From contig NZ_JACZCS010000034.1 in NCBI RefSeq assembly GCF_014904745.1, forward strand, positions 1 to 43,296: DNA of 43,296 nucleotides, given 5' to 3'. The notes beneath the pieces are model-generated. The model saw nothing but the letters and a program-made list of their open reading frames with translations. It made no database searches and was not told the DNA's origin. Positions 7,741 through 16,320 of this stretch are shown here, piece by piece. The stretch comes from Oricola nitratireducens (lineage in GTDB: Bacteria; Pseudomonadota; Alphaproteobacteria; Rhizobiales; Rhizobiaceae). Both the position numbers and the translations under genes were made by a program. Position 1 is the first letter of the stretch. Every line of letters begins with the position of its first letter.

Positions 7741-8891
7741 TCACCGGTTTCCTGTTCAGGGCGCTGGACCGCAAGGCGATCCTGGTCGCGCTGGCGCTCA
7801 TGGCGATCGCGCTGCTGGTGCCGCTGTCGAACCTTTATCTGCCGGCCTCGCATCCGCTGCATGTGCCGACGCATATCCTCAGCCTGTCGGGCAAGTACCT
7901 CACTTACGCGCTGCTGGCGCTCGCCCTCGATCTGGTCTGGGGCTATTGCGGCATCCTTTCGCTCGGCCACGGCGCGTTCTTCGCGCTCGGCGGCTATGCG
8001 ATGGGCATGTATCTGATGCGCCAGATCGGCACGCGCGGCGTCTACGGCAATCCGGTCCTGCCTGATTTCATGGTGTTCCTGAACTGGAAGGAACTGCCCT
8101 GGTACTGGTACGGCTTCGACCAGTTCTGGTTTGCCGCGCTGATGGTCGTCGCCGTGCCCGGCGCGCTCGCCTTCGTGTTCGGCTGGTTCGCCTTCCGCAG
8201 CCGCGTCTCCGGCGTCTATCTGTCGATCATCACCCAGGCGCTGACCTACGCGCTGCTGCTCGCCTTCTTCCGCAACGAGATGGGCTTCGGCGGCAATAAC
8301 GGCCTGACCGACTTCAAGGACATTCTCGGCTATTCGGTGCAGGCGCGCGAAACCCGCGCGGCGCTGTTCGCCGCGACCGCCATCGCGCTGGCGCTCGCCT
8401 TCGTCATCTGTTCCGGTATCGTCAATTCGCGCTACGGCAAGGTGCTGGTCTGCGTGCGCGACGCGGAAAGCCGGACCCGCTTCATCGGCTACCGGGTCGA
8501 GCACATCAAGCTGTTCGCCTTCGTCGTCTCGGCGATGATGGCGGGGATCGCCGGCGCGCTCTACGTGCCGCAGGTCGGCATCATCAATCCGGGCGAATTC
8601 GCGCCGGCCAACTCCATCGAGGTGGTCATCTGGACGGCTGTCGGCGGGCGCGGCACGCTGGTCGGGCCGATCATCGGCGCCATCGCGGTCAATGGCGGCA
8701 AGAGCTACTTCACCGCGGCGTTCCCGGAATTCTGGCTGTTCGCGCTCGGCGCGCTGTTCGTCGCGACCACGCTGTTCCTGCCGAAGGGCATCGTCGGCCT
8801 CGTCAGTGGCGGGGTCGCGCGCCTCAGGACGGGCCGCGAGGCCGACCGCATCGAGGAAACCCTGCAGCCGGAAGCGGGAGCGGCGGAATGA
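7737..8891 (+). CDS. urtC: urea ABC transporter permease UrtC
   Basis: A 384-residue multi-spanning permease of the LivM/UrtC type. Landmarks are ALDLVWGYCGILSLGHGAFFA near the N-terminus, FGGNNGLTDF in the middle and SRTRFIGYRVEHIKLFAFVV in the cytoplasmic coupling region. It pairs with UrtB. The ATG at 7737 overlaps the urtB stop, and its own end overlaps the urtD start (8888). The C-terminus is charged and cytoplasmic. Confidence 0.94.
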   Translation: MITGFLFRALDRKAILVALALMAIALLVPLSNLYLPASHPLHVPTHILSLSGKYLTYALLALALDLVWGYCGILSLGHGAFFALGGYAMGMYLMRQIGTRGVYGNPVLPDFMVFLNWKELPWYWYGFDQFWFAALMVVAVPGALAFVFGWFAFRSRVSGVYLSIITQALTYALLLAFFRNEMGFGGNNGLTDFKDILGYSVQARETRAALFAATAIALALAFVICSGIVNSRYGKVLVCVRDAESRTRFIGYRVEHIKLFAFVVSAMMAGIAGALYVPQVGIINPGEFAPANSIEVVIWTAVGGRGTLVGPIIGAIAVNGGKSYFTAAFPEFWLFALGALFVATTLFLPKGIVGLVSGGVARLRTGREADRIEETLQPEAGAAE

Positions 8892-9640
8892 ACGAGAGGC
8901 TGACCAGGTCGCTGCTCTATCTCGACGGCGTGTCCGTTTCCTTCGACGGATTCAAGGCGATCAACGAATTGTCGCTGACCGTCGAGCCCGGCGAGATGCG
9001 CGCCATCATCGGGCCGAACGGCGCCGGCAAGACGACGATGATGGACATCATCACCGGCAAGACCCGGCCCGACACGGGCACGGTCCTGTTCGAAGGCTCG
9101 GTCGACCTGACGAAGCATGACGAGGCGGCGATCGCGCAGCTCGGCATCGGCCGCAAGTTCCAGAAGCCGACGGTGTTCGAGAGCCACACCGTCGAGGACA
9201 ATCTGGAACTGGCGCTGAAGCGCGATCACGGCATCGTCGCGACGCTGTTCAACAGCACGTCGGCCGACCAGAAAACGCGCATCGAGGAAATCCTCGACAC
9301 CATCCGCCTGACGCATCGCCGCGCCGAGCGCGCGGCCGACCTCTCGCACGGCCAGAAGCAATGGCTCGAGATCGGCATGCTGCTGGCGCAGGACCCGAAA
9401 CTGCTGCTCGTCGACGAGCCGGTCGCCGGGATGACCGACGCCGAGACCGTCGAGACGGCGAAGCTCTTGCGCGGCATCGCGGGCGAGAAGGCCGTGATCG
9501 TCGTCGAGCACGACATGACCTTCATCCGCGACCTCGACGTCAAGGTGACCGTGCTGGCCGAAGGCTCGGTGCTCGCCGAAGGCTCGCTCGACCATGTCAG
9601 CGCCGACGAGCGCGTGATCGAAAGCTATCTGGGGCGGTAA
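8888..9640 (+). CDS. urtD: urea ABC transporter ATP-binding protein UrtD
   Basis: A 250-residue ABC ATPase of the LivG type. Walker A GPNGAGKT is at residues 42-49, the ABC signature LSHGQ is near 152 (LSHGQ rather than LSGGQ is usual for UrtD) and Walker B LLLVDEP is near 172. It powers urea import with UrtE. The ATG overlaps the end of urtC. The next gene is not urtE but an alpha/beta hydrolase, an unusual interruption of an otherwise standard order. Confidence 0.94.
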   Translation: MNERLTRSLLYLDGVSVSFDGFKAINELSLTVEPGEMRAIIGPNGAGKTTMMDIITGKTRPDTGTVLFEGSVDLTKHDEAAIAQLGIGRKFQKPTVFESHTVEDNLELALKRDHGIVATLFNSTSADQKTRIEEILDTIRLTHRRAERAADLSHGQKQWLEIGMLLAQDPKLLLVDEPVAGMTDAETVETAKLLRGIAGEKAVIVVEHDMTFIRDLDVKVTVLAEGSVLAEGSLDHVSADERVIESYLGR

Positions 9641-9724
9641 TTCGTGATGTTGTCCTCGGTCAATGCGATTGCAGGCGGTTCGAGTATTCTTCCCGCGGAC
9701 ATGTCCGTCACGGAGGGATTGGCG

Positions 9725-10699
9725 ATGCTGCGACGCAGGACGCTGTTGGGGCTGGGGGTCGCCGCCGGCGCGCTTGTCGCCGGCGGCGGATTGACCGCAT
9801 CCGCCTATCGCCGCGCGATGGCGCAGGCGCGCACGCGGATCTCGCCGGAACGCAGCACGCTGGTCGCGAGCCGGTTCGGCGATCTCGAATATGCCGAGGC
9901 CGGAACCGGGACGCCGTTCCTGATGGTTCACGGAACGGGTGGCGGCTTCGACCAGGGGCTGGCGTTCGCCGCACCACTGGTCAGGGCCGGCTACCGCGTC
10001 ATCGCCCCGTCGCGCTTCGGCTATCTGCGCTCGGCCTTTCCCGACGATCCGTCGTCGGCCAACCAGGCGGACGCTTTCGCCGATCTGCTGGACGCGCTGG
10101 GCATCGACAGGATCGCCATCGCCGGCGGATCGGCCGGTGCGCTGTCGGCAATGCAATTCGCCATCCGCCATCCAGACCGCTGTGCCGCATTGCTGCCGAT
10201 CGTTCCGGCCAGCTACGCACCCGACCGGCCGCCGGCGCGTCCCTGGTCGCCGTTTCAGCAATCGGTCGCGGAAAGCGTGTTGCGGTCGGACTTCCTGTTC
10301 TGGGCGGCCATCGTCACCATGCGCGAGACGATGATCGAAACCCTGCTCGCGACGGACGCCGCCGTCTACGAAGCGGCCAGCGCCCCGGAAAAGGCGCGCG
10401 CGGACGAAATTCTGCGGGGCATCCTGCCGGTCAGCGCGCGCGCCGACGGGCTTCTCAACGATGCGAGGCTTTCCGGCAATCCGGCGCCGATGGACCTGCA
10501 GAAGGTCTTAGCGCCGACACTGGCCATTTCGGTCGAGGACGACCGGTTCCTGACGGCGGACGCGGCGCGCCATATCGCGGCAAGCGTGCCGGGCGCGCGT
10601 CTCGTCACCTATCCGAGCGGCGGCCATATCTGGCTCGGCCACGATCGCGAACTATTCGGCGAAATCGACATGTTCCTGAAGGGGATCGGCTACGCATGA
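9725..10699 (+). CDS. alpha/beta hydrolase with N-terminal Tat-like or anchor segment, inside the urt operon
   Basis: A 324-residue alpha/beta-hydrolase. The nucleophile elbow GGSAG places the catalytic Ser at 136. The oxyanion-side loop is HGTGGGFD (about residues 69-76), the acid is probably in VEDDRFL near residue 280, and the His is in GGHIWLG near 300. The N-terminus MLRRRTLLGLGVAAGALVAG looks like a twin-arginine signal or membrane anchor, suggesting an envelope location. The ATG at 9725 is chosen because GGAGG lies 8 bases upstream; earlier in-frame ATGs (9647, 9701) lack this. The stop overlaps the urtE start (ATGA), so the gene is built into the operon. A role in urea-amide or ester hydrolysis is only a guess. 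Confidence 0.85.
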   Translation: MLRRRTLLGLGVAAGALVAGGGLTASAYRRAMAQARTRISPERSTLVASRFGDLEYAEAGTGTPFLMVHGTGGGFDQGLAFAAPLVRAGYRVIAPSRFGYLRSAFPDDPSSANQADAFADLLDALGIDRIAIAGGSAGALSAMQFAIRHPDRCAALLPIVPASYAPDRPPARPWSPFQQSVAESVLRSDFLFWAAIVTMRETMIETLLATDAAVYEAASAPEKARADEILRGILPVSARADGLLNDARLSGNPAPMDLQKVLAPTLAISVEDDRFLTADAARHIAASVPGARLVTYPSGGHIWLGHDRELFGEIDMFLKGIGYA

Positions 10700-11394
10700 C
10701 CGCACTTACCGTTTCCGGGATCGATCTCTATTACGGCGCCGCGCAGGCGCTGCGCGGCGTTTCGGTGACCGCCGGGTCCGGCAAGATCACCTGCGTGCTC
10801 GGCCGCAACGGCGTCGGCAAGTCGTCGCTGCTGCGCGCCGTGATGGGGCACCAGCCGATCCGCAAGGGCGAGATCGCGCTGGACGAGGAGACGCTTTCCG
10901 GAGCGCCGCATGCGCGGGCGGGCAGGGGGCTCGCCTATGTGCCGCAGGGCCGCGAGATCTTTCCGCTGCTGACGGTCAGGGAGAACCTCGAAACCGGCTA
11001 TGCGCGGCTGCCGCGCAAGGACCGCAATGTGCCGGGCGACGTGTTCGAACTGTTCCCGGTCTTGAAAACCATGCTGTCGCGGCGCGGCGGCGACCTGTCC
11101 GGCGGCCAGCAGCAGCAACTGGCCATCGGCCGGGCGCTGGTGACACGCCCGAAGGTGCTCGTCCTCGACGAGCCGACCGAGGGCATCCAGCCCTCGATCA
11201 TCAAGGATATCGGCCGGGCGCTGCAATATCTGCGCGACGAAAAGGGCATATCGATCCTGCTGGTCGAGCAATATCTCGATTTCTGCCGCGAACTGGCCGA
11301 CCAGGTCTACATCATGGACCGCGGCGAGATCGTCCATGAAGGCGCGGCGGACACGCTGGATGACCCGGCGGTGCGGCGGCATCTGACGGTGTAG
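10696..11394 (+). CDS. urtE: urea ABC transporter ATP-binding protein UrtE
   Basis: A 232-residue ABC ATPase of the LivF/UrtE type. Walker A GRNGVGKS is at residues 36-43, the signature LSGGQQQQLAIGRAL starts near 134 and Walker B VLVLDEP is near 154-160, followed by TEGIQPSII, a pattern typical of UrtE. It completes the urea importer. Its start overlaps the hydrolase stop. No urease genes follow. Instead the sequence character changes at about 11,400. Confidence 0.94.
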   Translation: MTALTVSGIDLYYGAAQALRGVSVTAGSGKITCVLGRNGVGKSSLLRAVMGHQPIRKGEIALDEETLSGAPHARAGRGLAYVPQGREIFPLLTVRENLETGYARLPRKDRNVPGDVFELFPVLKTMLSRRGGDLSGGQQQQLAIGRALVTRPKVLVLDEPTEGIQPSIIKDIGRALQYLRDEKGISILLVEQYLDFCRELADQVYIMDRGEIVHEGAADTLDDPAVRRHLTV

Positions 11395-11701
11395 GCTGCG
11401 CCGGCTGACCGAATGGGATTTAAGGGCTGTTTCGAGCCCTTTGTGACGGTTCTGCGGTGCAATCGAACGCCTTCTATCGCGCTACAGAGGCGATCGCCTT
11501 TTTCGCTACAAGGCAATAACTCATGGGTATTTGTGCCTCGCGACCCGCGTAAATATCGTATTCCGGTGCGCGATTGGGCGTATAGGTTTTGATCAATGAG
11601 TATTGGTATTGACAAGGGGCTCGCTTCGCCAATCTATTTGGATCATCTCGCCTTGGCGATAGTTATGAGCGCATAATTACGCAGCATCCCAAATGGAGTG
11701 A
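11395..11701. other. intergenic region at the left edge of the autotransporter islet
   Basis: A gene-free stretch of 307 bp. After urtE there is a 7-bp hairpin, AAGGGCT (11422-11428) / AGCCCTT (11435-11441), without a convincing T-tract. A 12-bp perfect palindrome AGGCGATCGCCT (11488-11499) is followed by Ts. Near the AraC gene, TTGACA (11609-11614) with TCTATT (11633-11638) is a possible sigma-70 promoter with an 18-bp spacer. It overlaps an inverted repeat TCGCCAA (11626-11632) / TTGGCGA (11653-11659). These are suggestive sites only. Confidence 0.35.
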
Positions 11702-12706
11702 TTGAATTTGACGGCGGGGGGCTTTTATCGAGTGGCGGCTGCGGCTGCTGGGCCATGTGAAACGGACAAGCTGATGGAGGTCATCGAACCGTACCTCACC
11801 TTTGCCATAGACCGGCACGCAGATGAGCGACTGGCTTTGGATTTTTCGCTACGCGTTTTGCCGGGCGCATTTGTCAGTTCCCAATGGCTGTCAGGTGCCG
11901 CTGTATCGCGCCGGAAAAAACACGCCACAATGGACGGAAATGACGATCTGTGTCTGCTGGTTCCCCGCGGAGGGGGAACGATCCAGATGCGTTTTCCTGA
12001 CCGGCGTCACGGGCTGGATGACGTTGTCTTACATGCAGGAGGGTACGCCCAACTGTGGGGAAATGAGGAAAGTTATCACTCCTGGTCGCTGGGGAGCGAC
12101 AATCAGGTCATCTGCGTCCCGCGCGCAGAAGTCTCCGATTCTGTCAACGACCTCGATGATGCCCTTTATCGCGGCGTGCCACAATCCGCCGCGCTCAACC
12201 TCTTGTGCGGTTATGCGAAGACGCTGGCGAGCAACATCGGGCCGCTCGACAAAGGGACGCTCCTCCAGGCTAGGAAGACGCTGACCGATCTCTTCATCCT
12301 CGCGCTCGGCCCCACCCGCGATGCGGCCGAAGTGGCAAAGGATAGCGCGCGGGCAGCACAGTTCGCACGGATCAAGGCCGATATCGAGGAAAATCTCGAC
12401 AATCCGGATCTCTCTCTTGGCTGGTTGGCACGACGGCATGGCCGGCGCCCTCGCGCCATCCGCGATCTGTTTTACGCTTTCGGTACAAATTTCACCGATC
12501 ACGTGCTTGCCACAAAACTCGGGCGAGCCAACAAGATGCTCTCCGACCCCCGATTGTGTGAACTCACAATAACGGCAATCGCTTTCAGAGCTGGTTTCAG
12601 TGACCTGTCGTGGTTCAATCAGGCATTTCGCCGCCGCTACGGAATGACGCCATCTGATCAGCGCAGGATCTCGCAGGAAAAGCACTCGGCCTCGACAATC
12701 CGATAG
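11702..12706 (+). CDS. AraC-family transcriptional regulator
   Basis: A 334-residue protein if read from TTG 11702, or 310 from ATG 11774; the start is not settled. An in-frame stop sits directly before the TTG. The C-terminal 100 residues carry the double helix-turn-helix of AraC/XylS proteins: DIEENLDNPDLSLGWLARRH in the first motif, then TAIAFRAGFSDLSWFNQAFR and RRYGMTPSDQR in the second. The N-terminal half resembles the cupin-like sensing domain of the AraC_binding_2 type (RGGGTIQMRFPDRRHG). It is immediately upstream of the autotransporter gene in the same direction, so local control of that gene is a reasonable inference. Base usage is more AT-rich than in the flanking operons. Confidence 0.88.
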   Translation: MNLTAGGFYRVAAAAAGPCETDKLMEVIEPYLTFAIDRHADERLALDFSLRVLPGAFVSSQWLSGAAVSRRKKHATMDGNDDLCLLVPRGGGTIQMRFPDRRHGLDDVVLHAGGYAQLWGNEESYHSWSLGSDNQVICVPRAEVSDSVNDLDDALYRGVPQSAALNLLCGYAKTLASNIGPLDKGTLLQARKTLTDLFILALGPTRDAAEVAKDSARAAQFARIKADIEENLDNPDLSLGWLARRHGRRPRAIRDLFYAFGTNFTDHVLATKLGRANKMLSDPRLCELTITAIAFRAGFSDLSWFNQAFRRRYGMTPSDQRRISQEKHSASTIR

Positions 12707-12791
12707 CGGCTCTCACCCCTGCCGCATCCCCCAAGTCTGAATATTCGCGACGAGCTATTCCTCATGCCGCGAGGCAAAGCATTGAGGAACC

Positions 12792-15700
12792 ATGTCGATG
12801 ACCAGTGGAAGTTCATTCACCGCCGCAGGTGGAAAGCGCCTGAATATTACATTGGGGGCGCTGTTGACATCGACTGCCTTGGGTCTGTTTGCCAGTCATC
12901 CGGCATATGCGCAGCAGGTCATTGAAGGCGGCGCCAACGAGACTGTCATCGGCGGAGGCGGCGGCACGCGACCGGACCCGTGGAACGTCGGCGATGATCT
13001 GACGATCGGCGATAGCGGCGCGGGCATGTTGACCGTCACCAATGGTGGTGGCGTCGGCAGTGATACAGGGCGTATCGGCATGTTCAGCACCGGCACGGTA
13101 ACGGTCGATGATCCTGGCTCGACATGGGACCTTCTGAATTCCCCGCTCTATGTCGGGGTTGGCGGCGCGGGCAATCTGCATATTACCGATGGCGCGGTGG
13201 TTGAAAATGGTTCCGCCTATATTGGTGATGAGGCTGGTAGCGAGGGCGTTGTCAACGTGAACGGTAACAATGCCACTTGGGACAATAGCGGTGGCCTGAT
13301 TGTCGGAAACGCTGGTGAGGCCACGCTGAATATCACGAATAGCGGCGTTGTGAATAACAGCACGGCGCGCATCGGCGAGCTTGAGGGCAGTCTTGGCCAT
13401 GTCAATGTCGATGGATTCGGATCGACTTGGACAAGTTCGGCCAGCCTCTATGTCGGCGATCACGGGCAGGGCTTGCTGGGCATTTCCAATCAGGGCGCGG
13501 TCAGCAGCAACTCGGGCGTTATTGGCGCTTCAGACACAGGGTTTGGTCAGGTCACCGTGGATGACGCGGCCTGGAATATCGCCAACACCCTCGATGTCGG
13601 TAATGACGGCGCAGGCAGGCTTGATATTTCGGGGGGCGGTGCCGTCACCAACGGCAATGCGATTGTCGGCAGCGCGGCGGATAGCAGCGGCATCGCCAAT
13701 GTGCGTGGTGTGGGGTCTGTCTGGAACAACGCTATTCTGACTATCGGCGAGTCCGGCACCGGCGAAATCAACATTACCAACAGCGGCACGGTGAACAGCA
13801 CCGTGGCCAGGATCGGCGCCGATGCCGATGGTGTCGGGACCGTGAGTGTTGATGCCGCGACCTGGAATAACGCTAATAACTTGCGCGTGGGCAATTGGGG
13901 CGAAGGCACGCTCAATATTACCGGCGGCGGCACGGTCAATAGTTCGGCGGGTTATGTTGCGGCCACGCCGGAAGGCGTCGGTACAGTCAATATTGAGGGC
14001 GCCGGTTCCAATTGGACCACAACCGGCGGAAATTACATCGGGTGGCAGGGCGATGGCACGCTCACGCTCTCCGATGGCGGGGGGGTCGTCGTTGGCTCCG
14101 GCCAGTTGACATTGGCCAATGCCGCAGCGACCACCGGCACACTCAATATCGGTACCGGGGGCGGCGGTGCGGCGGGCGTGGTCGACGCCCTTGTGGTTGA
14201 TGGCGGTTCCGGCACCGCGGTGATCAATTTCAATCATAGCGATGCCGATTACTTCTTTACCAGTAATGGCACGGTGGCTGGCACCAATATCTCCATAACC
14301 GGTTCGACCGTAGTCAATCATATCGGCTCTGGGACAACGGTCTTGCGCGGCCTCAACACCTATACGGGGGGCACCACGGTCTCCAACGGCACATTGCGCA
14401 ATTTGGGTACGATTGGCGATGTACTGGTTACCGGCGGCACGTTTGGCGGCGATGGCACGGCGGGTGCCGTCACCATCAATTCCGGGGGAACGCTGGCGCC
14501 AGGCAATTCCGTTGGCCTTATGACGGCGGCTTCCGCCAATTTCAATGCCGGATCAGTCTTTGAAGTTGAACTCAACAATCCAGGCAATCTTGCAGGCGTC
14601 AATAATGACCTTCTTAACGTCACTGGCATTGCCACCATCAATGGCGGCACGGTATTTGTAACGCCGGAAAATATCGGCGAAGACGGCAGTACCTACACGC
14701 CCGGCACCACCTATACCATTCTGGCTGCGGGCGGCGGGGTAACCGGAGAGTTCGACGCCGTGAGCGATGCGTATGCCTTCCTCGATTTCGCGCTCTCTTA
14801 CGACCCAGGCAATGTCTTTTTGACTTCGTCGGAAGCGACCAGCTTCTGCCTGGCTGGCATGACGGCCAACCAGTGCGCGACGGGAGATGGTGCCTTCTCG
14901 CTCGGTGCGGGCAACAGTGTTTTCAACGCCGTGCTTGCGCTATCCGATACTGAAGCCCCCGGTGCGTTCGACCGGCTTTCGGGTGAGATCCACGCCAGTG
15001 CGAAGACGGTGCTGGTTGAGGACAGCCGCTTTGCCCGCGAGGCGGCGCTGGAGCGGTTGCGCGTGGCACTCGGTGGGACGCGCAGCAATGCCGGTCAGGC
15101 GGTACGGGAGACTCCTGAAGGCACCAATATCTGGGCGCAAGGCTTCGGCTCGTGGAGCCAGTGGGGTGGCGATGGCAATGCGGCAACCCTCAACCGCTCT
15201 ATCGGTGGGGTGTTCATGGGAGCGGACGCCGAGATCGCTGATGATATCACCCTCGGCCTGATGGGTGGCTATTCCCGTTCCGGTGTCAGTGTCGCGGACC
15301 GCATGTCTTCGGGCATTGTGGACAGCTACACACTTGGGACCTATGCGGGCGGGAGCTGGAATGCCTTCTCGTTGAAGGGCGGTGCAGCCTATGGCTGGAA
15401 CGCTCTCAGCACGTCCCGCTCGGTGGCCTTCACCGGCTTTTCCGACAGCCTGTCGGCGTCCTACAATGCCCGCACCTTCCAGGCCTATACCGAGGCGGCC
15501 TACACTATTGATGTCGGCAATGCCCGCATCGAACCCTTCGCCAATCTTGCCTATGTGAACCTCAACGCCGACGGTTACACCGAGACCGGCGGCGCGGCAG
15601 CACTCACCGTGGCGTCCAACACCGTCGATGCGACCTTCACCACCCTTGGCTTGAGGGCCGATACCGATGTGTCGCTCAGCGGCATGGATGCCACGCTACG

Positions 15701-15941
15701 CGGGGTGGTGGGCTGGCGGCATGCGTTCGGCGGCACTCCAACCTCGCAGATGCGCTTCGCCTCGGGCGGCAATGCCTTCACCATCGCGGGCGTGCCGCTG
15801 GCGCAGGACACCCTGGTGCTTGATGCCGGGTTCGACGTGAACCTGACCGACAGTGCCACGCTGGGCCTTGCCTATGGCGGCCTGTTCGGCTCGGGGGTGG
15901 CGGACCATTCCGCCAATCTCAGTCTGAACGTGCGGTTCTGA
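12792..15941 (+). CDS. autotransporter (type Va secretion) with T5SS/PEP-CTERM-type repeats
   Basis: A 1,049-residue outer-membrane autotransporter. An N-terminal signal ends near AYA (residue 40). The passenger carries about eight units of roughly 48 residues (about 68-455) of the form L-x-V/I-G-x-x-G-x-G-x-L-x-I-x-x-x-G-x-V...I-G...G-x-V-x-V...W. This is the pattern of the T5SS/PEP-CTERM-associated repeat, which folds as a beta-helix. An autotransporter-associated strand segment (GLNTYTGGTTVSNGTLRNLG) follows near residue 520. The translocator barrel starts near NIWAQGFGSW (about 777) and ends in the usual terminal Phe (SLNVRF). No protease or lipase motif was seen, so adhesion or surface coating is more likely. 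GAGGAA lies upstream of the ATG. Confidence 0.93.
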   Translation: MSMTSGSSFTAAGGKRLNITLGALLTSTALGLFASHPAYAQQVIEGGANETVIGGGGGTRPDPWNVGDDLTIGDSGAGMLTVTNGGGVGSDTGRIGMFSTGTVTVDDPGSTWDLLNSPLYVGVGGAGNLHITDGAVVENGSAYIGDEAGSEGVVNVNGNNATWDNSGGLIVGNAGEATLNITNSGVVNNSTARIGELEGSLGHVNVDGFGSTWTSSASLYVGDHGQGLLGISNQGAVSSNSGVIGASDTGFGQVTVDDAAWNIANTLDVGNDGAGRLDISGGGAVTNGNAIVGSAADSSGIANVRGVGSVWNNAILTIGESGTGEINITNSGTVNSTVARIGADADGVGTVSVDAATWNNANNLRVGNWGEGTLNITGGGTVNSSAGYVAATPEGVGTVNIEGAGSNWTTTGGNYIGWQGDGTLTLSDGGGVVVGSGQLTLANAAATTGTLNIGTGGGGAAGVVDALVVDGGSGTAVINFNHSDADYFFTSNGTVAGTNISITGSTVVNHIGSGTTVLRGLNTYTGGTTVSNGTLRNLGTIGDVLVTGGTFGGDGTAGAVTINSGGTLAPGNSVGLMTAASANFNAGSVFEVELNNPGNLAGVNNDLLNVTGIATINGGTVFVTPENIGEDGSTYTPGTTYTILAAGGGVTGEFDAVSDAYAFLDFALSYDPGNVFLTSSEATSFCLAGMTANQCATGDGAFSLGAGNSVFNAVLALSDTEAPGAFDRLSGEIHASAKTVLVEDSRFAREAALERLRVALGGTRSNAGQAVRETPEGTNIWAQGFGSWSQWGGDGNAATLNRSIGGVFMGADAEIADDITLGLMGGYSRSGVSVADRMSSGIVDSYTLGTYAGGSWNAFSLKGGAAYGWNALSTSRSVAFTGFSDSLSASYNARTFQAYTEAAYTIDVGNARIEPFANLAYVNLNADGYTETGGAAALTVASNTVDATFTTLGLRADTDVSLSGMDATLRGVVGWRHAFGGTPTSQMRFASGGNAFTIAGVPLAQDTLVLDAGFDVNLTDSATLGLAYGGLFGSGVADHSANLSLNVRF
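12993..14156 (+). repeat. eight tandem degenerate passenger repeats within the autotransporter gene
   Basis: The translated repeats of about 48 residues (about 145 bp) begin at DDLTIGDSGAG, PLYVGVGGAG, GLIVGNAGEA, SLYVGDHGQG, TLDVGNDGAG, LTIGESGTG, LRVGNWGEG and NYIGWQGDG. The period is clear in protein but the DNA copies have diverged. This points to old duplications under selection for structure rather than recent slippage. Confidence 0.8.
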
Positions 15942-16189
15942 GTGCCGGCAGAGTCTCGCGCGCACTCACGCAAGACCTGCGCCCGCCGGCCCAATTGTTG
16001 AGGCGGCTGGCGTCTTTCCTTCTAGACATGAAGATCATACCCATGCCCGGCACAAGGTTCGGCCTTACCGCCGGTGCCGCTCGCACCCTCTCCGCTTCGA
16101 GATCCTTCGCCCAGGAGATAGGCGTGCCCGGCAACGCCTCCCACCTGCGCGAGGGCCATGGCGACTGGCGGATAGCCTGCACGGCATTG
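15942..16189. other. unassigned stretch after the autotransporter
   Basis: No convincing gene was found on either strand. Short open frames exist but have no family features. No terminator hairpin with a T-run was found directly after the autotransporter stop. The sequence leads into an IS6-type transposase remnant and may be debris from past insertion or deletion. Confidence 0.4.
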
Positions 16190-16320
16190 TCACATAAAAT
16201 ATGGCTGCCCTTTCCGCTGAGCTTCCGCGATGTGGAAGACCTGCTCGCAGAGCGCGGCATTGACATTTCCTATGACACCGTCACGCGCGGGTCTTTGAAG
16301 TTCGGGCAGGTGGGCATCCG
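16190..16320 (+). pseudogene. IS6-family transposase remnant
   Basis: The frame here encodes WLPFPLSFRDVEDLLAERG followed by IDISYDTVTRGSLKFG. This closely matches the N-terminal helix-turn-helix region of IS6-family transposases (FPLSxRDVEDLLAERGIxVSYxTVxRWxLKFG). The start of the transposase and the whole DDE catalytic domain are missing, and the conserved RRW is altered to TRG. It is a fragment, not a functional element. No terminal inverted repeats were recognised around it. It marks the right part of the autotransporter islet as a former mobile-element landing site. Confidence 0.8.

Noticed and set aside
8705-10261. Long minus-strand open frame across urtC, urtD and the hydrolase
   Set aside because: It crosses three well-supported, overlapping genes and shows only low-complexity basic protein.
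12993-14156. Repeat block considered as a CRISPR array or microsatellite
   Set aside because: The period is about 145 bp, in frame, diverged in DNA and conserved in protein; there are no spacers.
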